DNA of 64,000 bases from Euryarchaeota archaeon UBA86 (GTDB taxonomy: Archaea; Thermoplasmatota; Poseidoniia; Poseidoniales; Thalassarchaeaceae): positions 1 through 64,000 of the forward strand of contig DAQX01000007.1 of NCBI GenBank assembly GCA_002503055.1, written 5' to 3'. The position numbers were made by a program, and so were the translations under genes. The stretch's first letter is position 1, and the number at the start of each line of letters is the position of its first letter. Positions 44,749-53,134 of this stretch are shown piece after piece. The notes beneath the pieces were generated by a model that was given only the letters and a program-made list of their open reading frames with translations, was not told where the DNA came from and did no database searches.

Positions 44749-45510
44749 CTAGACGTAGAAGTCGCCCGTTTCTCCCTCAGTCATAGCCAGAGTCTCTTCC
44801 AAATCTCCTCCAGCATTCATCTCGCCGAGAATCCTTGCTGCAATCTTCTCTGTAGAATCGAGACTCAAATCAAGCGGCAATTCAAATGCCGCTTCTATCC
44901 AACTTGCCAATCTATCAGCTGCCACGACATCTGTACTAGATCCCATTGTTTCTGCCACCAGCCCAATAGTACTAACTGAATGGACTGGGGAAAGCGAAAT
45001 TAGAAGCCCTGCAATTCCAATCATTCCTGCTTCGGGATGTTCTCTGCTAACGGGTATGTCTCCTGCTTCGAGGCCCTTCCTGACATCAGCATCCGCGCAG
45101 ATCACATGTATCTGCTTATCTTCAGCGCCTGCCGCAAGGCCCGCAAGAACCAGTAATCGAGGAGTGTTTGAGTCAGAAGCGAGTTGTAGTATTGCCTCAG
45201 ACACCTCATGCTGCCCCGCAGCAGTCATCGGCTGCAGATTTCCGCCGACTACCACCACCGTCCTCCCGTCGGGAAGTAAAACTGAGTCTATTCGGATTCT
45301 TGGAGGGGCCAGAAGAGAGTCGCCATCTAATGTTGCATGAGGGGGAAAGTCAGGATGCAGAATCCATGCGAGAGTCCTAGAGGGGTGCTTCTCTACCAAC
45401 GAGTCTACAACCAGTTTGCCTACATTACCCACTCCTGGGACCGCCTCTAGCATTGCAGCATGTTCGGGTAGACTATCTCCAACAAGCCAGTGAATCTTGG
45501 CCCTATTCAT
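44749..45510 (-). CDS. PAC2-family proteasome-assembly-chaperone-like protein
   Basis: 253 residues. VPGVGNVGKLVVDSLVEK is the N-terminal PAC2 signature, followed by LLVLAGLAAG and the GLLISLS region. Archaeal PAC2 proteins bind the proteasome alpha ring or related complexes. Its start overlaps the nop10 stop (ATGA), so it is part of the translation operon. The acidic C-terminus ends 4 bp from the convergent ubiquitin-like gene. Confidence 0.8.
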   Translation of the reverse strand: MNRAKIHWLVGDSLPEHAAMLEAVPGVGNVGKLVVDSLVEKHPSRTLAWILHPDFPPHATLDGDSLLAPPRIRIDSVLLPDGRTVVVVGGNLQPMTAAGQHEVSEAILQLASDSNTPRLLVLAGLAAGAEDKQIHVICADADVRKGLEAGDIPVSREHPEAGMIGIAGLLISLSPVHSVSTIGLVAETMGSSTDVVAADRLASWIEAAFELPLDLSLDSTEKIAARILGEMNAGGDLEETLAMTEGETGDFYV

Positions 45511-45725
45511 TCTTCTTCACTCTCCTCATTTCTGGTCGTAGGTAGCGATTCCAACCACTCATCACTACCAGCATTCATTCGCTTACGCCTCCTAGCTCCT
45601 TGCGGATCTTCTGGAGAGTATTTCATTGGCGATACTGCAGCCATTGCAGATCCACATTTCTCGCATCTAGTTCCTAGGCCATACTCGCCGCACGATATAC
45701 ACCTTTGCAACCTAGTTCTGACCAT
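45507..45725 (-). CDS. nop10: H/ACA ribonucleoprotein protein Nop10, with acidic C-terminal extension
   Basis: 72 residues from the ATG at 45725 (MVRTRLQRC); a frame open to 45800 would add 25 and overlap aIF2-alpha. The zinc site CISC..CEKC and the motif SPMKYSPEDPQGARRRKRM match Nop10 (usually about 60 residues). The C-terminus EESEEE is an added acidic tail. Nop10 is a core part of the pseudouridylation RNP with Cbf5, Gar1 and L7Ae. Confidence 0.85.
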   Translation of the reverse strand: MVRTRLQRCISCGEYGLGTRCEKCGSAMAAVSPMKYSPEDPQGARRRKRMNAGSDEWLESLPTTRNEESEEE

Positions 45726-45783
45726 ACTATCGTATTGCTTGCGCTCGGAAGGGTCAATGAAGTCTATGCTCGCCAGAGTCTGC

Positions 45784-46569
45784 TTAGAGGCGTTCGGCAA
45801 CTATCGAACCGTCCACCGAGGACATACTGTCCGAGGCGGCTTTCTGTGCAGCCTCCCAGACAGACTCAGCAGCTTGATAGTCGGGTGCTCTGATATCGAC
45901 CCTGTAATGGGGCGCTCCATCGTAATGGCAAGTGATTGTGACCTCTTCCAGATTATTACCGCAGGATTCTGCAGCCAACAAAGCATCACGAATAGCGTTT
46001 ACACCCTCTGGGCCCCAGACTTGAATGTCAAACTCTCCCCTGATTTCGACGAACGGAGGGACAATATTCTCCACTGCCAACTCGGTAACTACTGAAATCC
46101 AGTCGCCTGTGAATCCTGCATCGCCCAATGCTGTCTCACTCATGGCACACTCTTCTAGAGCACCATACAGAGTTCCGAAGATTTCTCTCATTTCGTCACA
46201 TATCTCGGCCGTCTTTTCCTCGTCCCAGCCAATTCTCTCGGCTGCGACACGCATCATCTGGCCTGCTCTTTGACGATTCTTCCAGGCTTGTAGCGTATCC
46301 CTTCGGCGTTCCTCAGAAACAGACTTTATTGACAACTCAATTCGTTGCTTATCCTTTCTTACTTGGATGGCCTTGGCAACAACTCTCTGACCTTCTCTAA
46401 GATGTGCACTGATATTCTTGACCCAGCCGGATGCGACCTCTCCAATGAATACGAAACCGGTTCTGCCTTCATATCCCTCAAGGTTGAGGTACGCCCCGTT
46501 TTCCTTGACACTGCTGACTACACAGATGAGCAATTCACCTTCCTCTGGCCAAGAATCGGATTCCGCCAT
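45784..46569 (-). CDS. Translation initiation factor aIF2 subunit alpha
   Basis: 261 residues from the ATG at 46569, preceded by AGGGA at suitable spacing; a GTG at 46584 overlapping the S27e stop is the alternative. Domain 1 is an S1-type OB fold (GELLICVVSSVKENGAYLNLEGYEGRTGFVFI), then the helical domain (about 90-170) and the C-terminal alpha-beta domain that binds the gamma subunit. It helps deliver initiator tRNA. It lies between S27e and Nop10, the usual archaeal order. Confidence 0.95.
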   Translation of the reverse strand: MAESDSWPEEGELLICVVSSVKENGAYLNLEGYEGRTGFVFIGEVASGWVKNISAHLREGQRVVAKAIQVRKDKQRIELSIKSVSEERRRDTLQAWKNRQRAGQMMRVAAERIGWDEEKTAEICDEMREIFGTLYGALEECAMSETALGDAGFTGDWISVVTELAVENIVPPFVEIRGEFDIQVWGPEGVNAIRDALLAAESCGNNLEEVTITCHYDGAPHYRVDIRAPDYQAAESVWEAAQKAASDSMSSVDGSIVAERL

Positions 46570-46580
46570 ATGACATTCCC

Positions 46581-46751
46581 TCACTCGAGGACGTCAATGA
46601 TTGTGCTTCCAGATAGGTCTGCCCTACCTCCGGCAGGACTCGCCAATGTTGCGCCACAGATGGCGCACGAGATCGAGGTTGACGCCCTGTCAAAGATGAT
46701 GGCTTCGTGACCGCAGTCACGGCAGGTGACTCTTAGGAATCTACCACTCAT
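46581..46751 (-). CDS. rps27e: Small ribosomal subunit protein eS27
   Basis: 56 residues from the ATG at 46751, with GAGAGGAAAG just upstream; a GTG at 46766 overlapping the L44e stop would add five. The zinc site CRDC..CAIC (C-x2-C-x14-C-x2-C) and the GGRADL C-terminal region match eS27. It is second in the L44e-S27e-aIF2-alpha-Nop10-PAC2 operon. Confidence 0.93.
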   Translation of the reverse strand: MSGRFLRVTCRDCGHEAIIFDRASTSISCAICGATLASPAGGRADLSGSTIIDVLE

Positions 46752-46762
46752 CTTCTTTCCTC

Positions 46763-47035
46763 TCACTTGTCTACTAGTTCGAACTTCCTAGCTCTCTTCC
46801 CTGCAGGGGAATGTGCCTTACCAGTCTCTGTACATCGGTAAATCAGATTAACTCTCTTTGTTGGCTTCTCTCCCGATGGCTTAGGTCTAGGGAAACCACG
46901 GTAACCCGATGTTACTTTGCGGAATCTTCTCTGACCCCACTTTAGTTCACTGGCGCGTCGCTTCTTGACCCTCTCGACAGTGTGCTCGGTGTGCTTACCA
47001 GCCGATGGACTGTAGCGCTTCACTGTCCTAGGCAT
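46763..47035 (-). CDS. rpl44e: Large ribosomal subunit protein eL44 with degenerate zinc ribbon
   Basis: 90 residues from the ATG at 47035 (MPRTVKRYSPSAGKHTEH). The body (KWGQRRFRKVTSGYRGFPRPKPSGEKPTKRVNL) is clearly eL44. Typical archaeal eL44 has CPxC near residue 10 and CxEC before GKAH. Here these are SPSA and CTET, so three of four zinc ligands are lost. The protein probably folds without zinc. It is first in the translation operon; a TATA-like TTCATAAAT lies about 50 bp upstream on the minus strand. Confidence 0.92.
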   Translation of the reverse strand: MPRTVKRYSPSAGKHTEHTVERVKKRRASELKWGQRRFRKVTSGYRGFPRPKPSGEKPTKRVNLIYRCTETGKAHSPAGKRARKFELVDK

Positions 47036-47170
47036 CTTGACCACTGGTTCACCTCGCGTCTTACGACATCGCGGCCACCGATGACCCATTTATGAACTCT
47101 ATCTAGCGTACTGCGGCGCGAAATATCTCAGAGGGTAGTCACAAATACGATGTAATGCCATTTACTGCCG

Positions 47171-47716
47171 ATGGTTGTGTCACTAGCCGCCGCACAGGTC
47201 TGGGCCGGATTCTGCCTCTTCGGTATCGGATTTGCCATGCATAGGACAGGACCCGCATTCAAGAGGCATCCAGCAGGGGCACCGGTCGTCTTACTTGGCC
47301 TTGCAATCATGTTGCTGCATTCAGAACCACCCAGTCCCGAATCACTTCTTGTACAGGCGGCAACTGACGCAGTGCCTTGGATTGTTTCTGCAGCAATTGG
47401 GATTAGCCTAGTACTTTCAGGGGCCCCAATTTACTCGAATAGAAAGCCCCTAATCCTCCTCGTGGGTTGGGCATTCATACTCGCTGCCTGGTACTTTATG
47501 CTAGGAATCCTACCCGACTTGACTCTGACTGAGATTTTATCTTGGCTCGGCTCAATTTTAGGGGCGGCTTTGGCAATTGCAGTATTTGCTCAATCTGTCA
47601 GATATACCGAGAGTAAGACTCCTACTGAGCCCGAGTCCACTCCTTTGTCTGAGAAAGAGAGGAAATATGTTCAGAGCGTTCTGAAGAGACATTTGGAGGC
47701 ATCAGATGAGCCCTGA
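47171..47716 (+). CDS. Four- to five-helix membrane protein, unknown function
   Basis: 181 residues. Hydrophobic segments are at about 5-23, 38-50, 68-86, 94-113 and 121-141, followed by a charged cytoplasmic tail with a predicted helix (SEKERKYVQSVLKRHLEA). I recognise no family. It is divergent from the L44e operon with a 135-bp gap and overlaps the next membrane-protein gene by 11 bp, so the two are probably translated together. Confidence 0.6.
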   Translation: MVVSLAAAQVWAGFCLFGIGFAMHRTGPAFKRHPAGAPVVLLGLAIMLLHSEPPSPESLLVQAATDAVPWIVSAAIGISLVLSGAPIYSNRKPLILLVGWAFILAAWYFMLGILPDLTLTEILSWLGSILGAALAIAVFAQSVRYTESKTPTEPESTPLSEKERKYVQSVLKRHLEASDEP

Positions 47717-48062
47717 GATGGATACAATAGTGAATGCTTTCTTGGGCTCTGCCGCCCTCACTTCACTTCTTATCATACTCGCCTTACTTGGTACACTAAA
47801 CCCGTACCATCGCCCAGCGATTCCACTAACTGTTGTTACAATGGTAATCGTTATTTCTACTTATCTTGCGTCGATTTCTTGGGGAGGAGATATGGGCACT
47901 TTGGCCATTCGAAGCAATCTTGTAAATGGTGCCCTATCAATTCTCGACTTGCTATACCTAGCATTCTCAGTACTCACTGCTCTCATCTTACGAGCTTCTC
48001 TTCGAAGCCGTCCCGATGATCCCTTGATTGCACTTTCAGAAGCCGAATCAGACTCTGAGTGA
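47706..48062 (+). CDS. Three-helix membrane protein, unknown function
   Basis: 118 residues with hydrophobic segments at about 9-27, 39-57 and 74-94 and an acidic C-terminus. I recognise no family. It overlaps the end of the preceding membrane-protein gene, which suggests a two-subunit complex. The L37e gene follows after 65 bp with its own TATA-like element. Confidence 0.55.
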   Translation: MSPEMDTIVNAFLGSAALTSLLIILALLGTLNPYHRPAIPLTVVTMVIVISTYLASISWGGDMGTLAIRSNLVNGALSILDLLYLAFSVLTALILRASLRSRPDDPLIALSEAESDSE

Positions 48063-48082
48063 TGCACCCTTATTGGGCAACT

Positions 48083-48090
48083 CTCATAAC
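48083..48090 (+). promoter_or_regulatory. TATA-like element before rpl37e
   Basis: CTCATAAC lies 38-45 bp before the L37e ATG. The same 8-mer lies 34-41 bp before the HMG-CoA synthase ATG (57351-57358), which supports a shared promoter element, but both are inferred only from sequence and spacing. Confidence 0.3.
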
Positions 48091-48127
48091 ACCCCCTTCG
48101 GTCGCCGCGCTGTCCTAGGTGGTAGTG

Positions 48128-48310
48128 ATGTCAAAGGGAACGCCCAGTATGGGAAAGAGGCAGAAGTCCACACACATTAGGTGTAGACGCTGTGGAAGAC
48201 ACTCGTATCACAAGACAAAGGGCGTCTGCGCTCACTGCGGTTACGGCGCTACAGCCAAGATGCGAAAATACAGATGGAACAAGCGTTCTCGTTCTATGGG
48301 CTCCAAGTAA
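48128..48310 (+). CDS. rpl37e: Large ribosomal subunit protein eL37
   Basis: 60 residues from the ATG at 48128 (MSKGTPSMGKRQ), the usual archaeal eL37 beginning; a GTG upstream at 48119 is less likely. CRRCGRHSYH and CAHCGYG form the intact zinc site, followed by a basic tail. It is a large-subunit rRNA-binding protein. purF begins 46 bp downstream. Confidence 0.93.
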   Translation: MSKGTPSMGKRQKSTHIRCRRCGRHSYHKTKGVCAHCGYGATAKMRKYRWNKRSRSMGSK

Positions 48311-48356
48311 TCCGGAAAGTGCTAAGTCCTTCACCGCCAGCGCGGAGCGTTATCCG

Positions 48357-49847
48357 ATGTGCGGTATCATCGGTATCTTGGGACATCCACACACACAAGT
48401 AGCGAGCAGCATCTATGATGGGATGCTAGTCCTTCAGCACCGTGGGCAAGACGCTGCAGGAATAGTCATGAGTGATTCTGCTAATATCTATCACAGACGT
48501 GCTAACGGGCTTGTCAGGGATGTGTTTAGGGCCAAGCACATGACTAACCTGCACGGGCATATGGGTATTGGGCATGTTCGTTATCCCACAGCAGGTTCGA
48601 GTTCAGTTGCCGAGGCCCAACCGTTCTACACCAACACTCCATTCGGAGTCAGTTTGGCCCACAATGGGAATCTAAACAATACGAATGATATCATCAACGG
48701 TCTGCTTGAATATGATCACAGGAGAATCAATACCAGCTCCGATTCCGAGGCTTTGTTGAATCTATTTGCAGCCGAGATTCAAAGATCGGTAAATGGCAGA
48801 CCAGGCGGACTCGAGGCTCTTTCTGAGGACGACATCTTTCGAGCAGTAGAGAGAACCCATCTCAGAGTTGAGGGAAGTTACAGTGTGATTGCAATGATTA
48901 CTGGATGGGGGCTCGTTGCTTTCAGAGATCCGCATGGAATCAGGCCTCTTTTCATGGGACTCTGTGAGAACGAAGGTTTCACCGAGAGAATCTTCACTTC
49001 TGAAAGCGTGGCATGCTCAGCTCTAGGCTTCACTCCCAAGAGAGATATCGCACCAGGCGAGGCTGTAATCGCGAGAGTGGACGGCTCATTCTCGGCCAAA
49101 CAGTGTCACTCCGAACCTAGTCACACTCCTTGTATCTTCGAACATGTGTACTTCGCCCGCCCTGACTCTACCATAGACGGAATCTCAGTTCACGGAGCCC
49201 GTCTGCGGATGGGTGCCGCACTTGCTAGTAGGGTTCTGAAGGAGCGCCCTGACCATGGAATCGACGCTGTAATCCCGGTTCCTGACAGCGGTAGGATTGC
49301 TGCTATGGAAATGGCCAGAGCCCTAGGCGTGGATTATCGCGAGGGTTTCGTAAAGAATCGCTATATTGGCAGGACATTCATAATGCCTGGACAATCGATG
49401 AGGAAAGACTCGGTAAAAAAGAAACTCAACACAATTGATTGGGAGTTCGAGGGTAAGACTGTGATGATTGTAGATGACAGCATCGTGCGAGGAAACACCT
49501 CGCGAAGAATCATTGAAATGGCCAAGGAAGCCGGTGCCAAGCAGGTTTTCTTTGCTTCTTCAGCACCTCCAATCATACATCCAAATGTCTACGGAATCGA
49601 CATGCCAGCTCGTGCAGAATATGTTGCACATGACCGAACTATCGACGAAATTGCTGAGGCAATTGGCGCTGACTGGCTAATCTATCAGGAACTGGACGAT
49701 TTAGTCGAGGCTTGCCTCGGCGAAAACAATGACGGCCCTGTCAATTTCGACTGTTCATGCTTCAATGGCATCTATGTCACCGGAGGCATTACTGATGAAT
49801 ACCTCTCAAGGGTCGAGAGTACTCGTAACGATGCTGTCAAGTCTTGA
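48357..49847 (+). CDS. purF: Amidophosphoribosyltransferase
   Basis: 496 residues from the ATG at 48357 so that Cys2 (MCGIIG) can act as the glutaminase nucleophile. The phosphoribosyltransferase motif VMIVDDSIVRGNTS binds PRPP. Cysteines in CIFEHVYFARPDS and CSCFNG match the iron-sulfur ligands of the Bacillus-type enzyme. It catalyses the first committed step of purine synthesis, and links with purA at 28317. Confidence 0.97.
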   Translation: MCGIIGILGHPHTQVASSIYDGMLVLQHRGQDAAGIVMSDSANIYHRRANGLVRDVFRAKHMTNLHGHMGIGHVRYPTAGSSSVAEAQPFYTNTPFGVSLAHNGNLNNTNDIINGLLEYDHRRINTSSDSEALLNLFAAEIQRSVNGRPGGLEALSEDDIFRAVERTHLRVEGSYSVIAMITGWGLVAFRDPHGIRPLFMGLCENEGFTERIFTSESVACSALGFTPKRDIAPGEAVIARVDGSFSAKQCHSEPSHTPCIFEHVYFARPDSTIDGISVHGARLRMGAALASRVLKERPDHGIDAVIPVPDSGRIAAMEMARALGVDYREGFVKNRYIGRTFIMPGQSMRKDSVKKKLNTIDWEFEGKTVMIVDDSIVRGNTSRRIIEMAKEAGAKQVFFASSAPPIIHPNVYGIDMPARAEYVAHDRTIDEIAEAIGADWLIYQELDDLVEACLGENNDGPVNFDCSCFNGIYVTGGITDEYLSRVESTRNDAVKS

Positions 49848-49895
49848 ACGGTCGCGGACGCGGCAGAATGAAGTCACATCGACCAATCACGAGCC

Positions 49896-51380
49896 ATGAG
49901 AGCCACGATCCCTTCACTAACGGCGACCCCGATTAACGAGGTAGCAAGGCACTGCTGTGAATTAGATGAGGGTAATTTTGCAGTAGGGTTTGACTCCGGT
50001 TCTGTACATGTTTACGGTTCTGACGGCGTAATAATCAGTACCACTGAGTTGGATGAGAAAATAGTCGGCCTGGCAGACTCTGAGGGTAATATCATCGTAG
50101 CAACCAGTACTGGTGGCGTCAGGGCCTTTCAGACCGAACTTATTTGGGAGTATGATATTGAATCTGGATGCGAGATGATTTGCTCTCATCCCAATGGAGT
50201 TCTCGTTGCCGATTCATCAAACAGGCTGCTACTAATCTCAGCACAAGGCACTCTACTGGACTCAGTTGAGTGTAATTCGCCAGTGACAATAAACTGCTCT
50301 GAGGGCGGTTTCTGTGCTGTCGCTTCTGAGGATGGCAGTATACTGATTCTCAATTCCTCGCTGGAGATTATTCACGAGTCCAAAGCTGCCGCCGACGATG
50401 TTGAGACCGTTTCTTGCATGGAGTTTCGAAGTGACGATGTCCTCATGGTTGCTAGAAACTCATTGGGAGTGGTAGTCGACGATCGCCCTGAGAACAGAAT
50501 TGAGTGCTGGCATCCCGAAAGAGGCCTACTGAACACCACTGAAGTATTTTCTAGAGTCACTTGCATGCTGCCTACTGAGTATGGAGTAGTGGCCGGATGC
50601 TTTGATGGATCATTATTGAGGATGGAAATCGGCAGTAACGAGTTAGAGACAATATGTCAATTTGAATACCAAGTATCGTTCATTACTATGTGGGAGGAAG
50701 ATCTCCTGGTTGCCTCTTGGTTTGATATTTTCAGAGTCTCAAATGATTACTCAGTAGTATGGCAGTTTGAGCACCCCGGGATAGTCGACTGCATATTGCT
50801 TCTGGGAGAGAGAGTTGCCCTGATAGGAGATGACAGAAAGCCGAGAAGTACTCCAGCACCAATTGTCATTATTGATCCCGATACTCCTGCAACGGAAGAC
50901 CATTTATCACATCATTACACCGATGAAAGAGAAGAATTCTCTGGTGCACTTTCGCCCGAAGAGGAGGCTAAAGTCGAATCTAGACCAGAATTCAAACTCG
51001 AATCTAACCAAATTCTCCAAGATCTGAATGAGGAGAGCGAGGAAGATGCAATTGAAGCCGAAATTGAAACCGATATTCTGGATGAGTTGTCCGCTTCAGC
51101 TAGAGCAATCAACCTGCCTCCAGTAGCCGATGCAGGCGAGGATATTACTATGCAATCAGATGATGAAGGTAAGGCCGAGATAATGCTTGATGGGAGTGGC
51201 TCTTATGATCCGGATGGCGATGTTGTATCTTGGGCATGGGAAGATGAGCGGAACAGGGTAATCGGTAGCAGTGACCGAATAAGAGTAAGACTGTCGAAAG
51301 GCGTGCATGTATTCTATCTTACAGTCACGGATGACAAAGGCGCAGCGACTAGGTCCTCGGTAACAGTTCATGTGAAGTGA
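49896..51380 (+). CDS. Beta-propeller-like protein with C-terminal PKD domain, no signal peptide
   Basis: 494 residues. About 1-310 consists of repeating beta units (GNFAVGFDSGSVHVYG, GNIIVATSTGGVRAF, GVLVADSSNRLLLIS) of a WD/PQQ-type propeller. An acidic linker (about 335-405) leads to a PKD domain: PPVADAGEDI, LDGSGSYDPDGDVVSWAWE, LTVTDDKGAATRSSVTV (about 409-493). PKD domains are usually outside the cell, but I see no signal peptide or membrane helix. Function unknown. Confidence 0.65.
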   Translation: MRATIPSLTATPINEVARHCCELDEGNFAVGFDSGSVHVYGSDGVIISTTELDEKIVGLADSEGNIIVATSTGGVRAFQTELIWEYDIESGCEMICSHPNGVLVADSSNRLLLISAQGTLLDSVECNSPVTINCSEGGFCAVASEDGSILILNSSLEIIHESKAAADDVETVSCMEFRSDDVLMVARNSLGVVVDDRPENRIECWHPERGLLNTTEVFSRVTCMLPTEYGVVAGCFDGSLLRMEIGSNELETICQFEYQVSFITMWEEDLLVASWFDIFRVSNDYSVVWQFEHPGIVDCILLLGERVALIGDDRKPRSTPAPIVIIDPDTPATEDHLSHHYTDEREEFSGALSPEEEAKVESRPEFKLESNQILQDLNEESEEDAIEAEIETDILDELSASARAINLPPVADAGEDITMQSDDEGKAEIMLDGSGSYDPDGDVVSWAWEDERNRVIGSSDRIRVRLSKGVHVFYLTVTDDKGAATRSSVTVHVK

Positions 51381-52301
51381 CTACAGCTTTGCCAACTCTG
51401 TCTTGAGTGCTGGCAATGCGTCTTCCCAAGTAGCAACTATTCCGTAGTCAGCGACTCCGAAGATAGGAGCATCAGGATCCTTGTTTATTGCAACGATGTA
51501 CTTACTGGTCTTCATTCCAGCTAGGTGCTGAATCGCTCCACTGATTCCGACTGCAATATATAGGCTCGGAGTAACTGTCTTTCCGGTTTGTCCAACCTGC
51601 ATACTATGTGGTATTTCTTCCCAAGTATCGACTGCGGCCCTGCTGGCACCAACGGCAGCCCCAATCATGTCTGCAATCTCGTTTAGGTGAGAAAAGTTCG
51701 ATGGCTCTCCCATGCCCCTCCCTCCTGAAATAATGATATCTGCCTCGGTGACATCTAGCCTCTCGCTAGCCTTGGCGATAGCCTCCTTGACAGCCAAGCT
51801 CATGTCTGCAGTCTGGTTGACTGTGCTGATATCTGCAGTACCTCCATCTGGAGCAGCATCGAATGCATTGGCTCGAAGAGTAATAACACAAGGACCATCG
51901 ACATTGGATGTCTCCATTGCCTTACCCGAATAGATTGGTCTAGAGACAACTAATCCCGCTTCTAATCCAGTAGCATCTTGGATTACTGGAATCTTCCTTA
52001 GAGCAGCTAGGGATGAAGCAATGTCTCTGCCTCGGGGAGATGCAGCAGCTAGTACCAAATCTCCTGTAGCCTGTGAGTCCAGGGCAGTGGCCCATGCGCC
52101 TCCCTCGTAAGTTCCGAAACAGTCTCCTTCTACAGAGACAACCTTGGAGACACTTGAGATTGACGCAGCCTCTGCTGCCCCTACTCCGCCAGGACAGAGA
52201 ACGGTGGTATTTCCTCCGATTGAAGCAGCCGCACCTACAAGTTGGGCGGTAACTGGTGTTAGTCCATCAGCAGTTGAATCAGCTATTACTGTTACATCCA
52301 T
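51381..52301 (-). CDS. etfA: Electron transfer flavoprotein subunit alpha
   Basis: 306 residues from the ATG at 52301, preceded by AGGTGAT at good spacing; a GTG at 52310 is the alternative. The FAD-binding C-terminal region has SGGRGMG and SLYIAVGISGAIQHLAG, with the INKDPDAPIF signature. With EtfB it takes electrons from acyl-CoA dehydrogenases and passes them to the respiratory chain. etfB is directly upstream. Confidence 0.95.
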   Translation of the reverse strand: MDVTVIADSTADGLTPVTAQLVGAAASIGGNTTVLCPGGVGAAEAASISSVSKVVSVEGDCFGTYEGGAWATALDSQATGDLVLAAASPRGRDIASSLAALRKIPVIQDATGLEAGLVVSRPIYSGKAMETSNVDGPCVITLRANAFDAAPDGGTADISTVNQTADMSLAVKEAIAKASERLDVTEADIIISGGRGMGEPSNFSHLNEIADMIGAAVGASRAAVDTWEEIPHSMQVGQTGKTVTPSLYIAVGISGAIQHLAGMKTSKYIVAINKDPDAPIFGVADYGIVATWEDALPALKTELAKL

Positions 52302-52310
52302 TAAAATCAC

Positions 52311-53072
52311 CTAAATTACGTTGGCCTCATCTCTCAGTTTACTCACAACCGTGGCTACTGAATCAGCTCCCTCGAACTTCTGTCCTGGAGGCTTCTCTGG
52401 AGGAGGGGAGTGACTAATTACAGTCACTCTAGATTCGCCCATTGATACACCAAGATCTTCTGGAGAAACAGTCTCAATGACCTTCTTCTTTGCCATCATT
52501 ATCCCTCGCACATTTGGTCTGCGAAGCTCTTCCAATCCCTTATCGAAAGCAAATACGCAGGGCGCAGAAACATGAACTCTTTCAGCACCTCCTGAACTGG
52601 CACGCAGTGCTGTGTAACCGCCTGCATCAGCAGACACCTCAGATACATGAGAAACGCAACTTGCTCCCATTAGCATGGCTACTCCCGGTCCGGTAGAGCC
52701 TCCATTAGTGTCAGCAGCCTGTTTACCGCAGAATACAACCTCACATCCGGCTTTTTCTAGAGCGGCTACCAAGACAGATTGAATCTGAGTACTATCTATG
52801 GAATCTTGACCGTCAATTTGCACATGCATCAGTGTATCAGCACCCACTGCAGCAGCATCCGTGAGCATCTTTCCAGCACGAGCCGGGCCACAAGTAATTG
52901 CTACGACATCTCCTCCACTACTTTCCTTTAGCTTCAGAGCGCTCTCAAGAGCATACTCATCGTATGGACTCATCGACCACTTACTGACTGCAGACTCATC
53001 TACTCTGCCTCCAGAAACTCCAATCTTGGCGGTTGTATCAGGAACTTGCTTGAGTAGGACGCCTATTGCCAT
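52311..53072 (-). CDS. etfB: Electron transfer flavoprotein subunit beta
   Basis: 253 residues. The N-terminal VLLKQVPDTTAKIG, the CGKQAADTNGGSTGPGVA nucleotide-binding loop and LRRPNVRGIMMAKKK identify EtfB. It binds AMP and pairs with EtfA encoded next. It follows the glutaryl-CoA-dehydrogenase-like gene by 62 bp on the same strand, so acyl-CoA oxidation and ETF are likely co-transcribed. Confidence 0.95.
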   Translation of the reverse strand: MAIGVLLKQVPDTTAKIGVSGGRVDESAVSKWSMSPYDEYALESALKLKESSGGDVVAITCGPARAGKMLTDAAAVGADTLMHVQIDGQDSIDSTQIQSVLVAALEKAGCEVVFCGKQAADTNGGSTGPGVAMLMGASCVSHVSEVSADAGGYTALRASSGGAERVHVSAPCVFAFDKGLEELRRPNVRGIMMAKKKVIETVSPEDLGVSMGESRVTVISHSPPPEKPPGQKFEGADSVATVVSKLRDEANVI

Positions 53073-53134
53073 GTTATCATCACTCCGAGCGCCAGCCCCG
53101 CTATCAATTTTAGGAAATACAAGTTTGGAAATTC

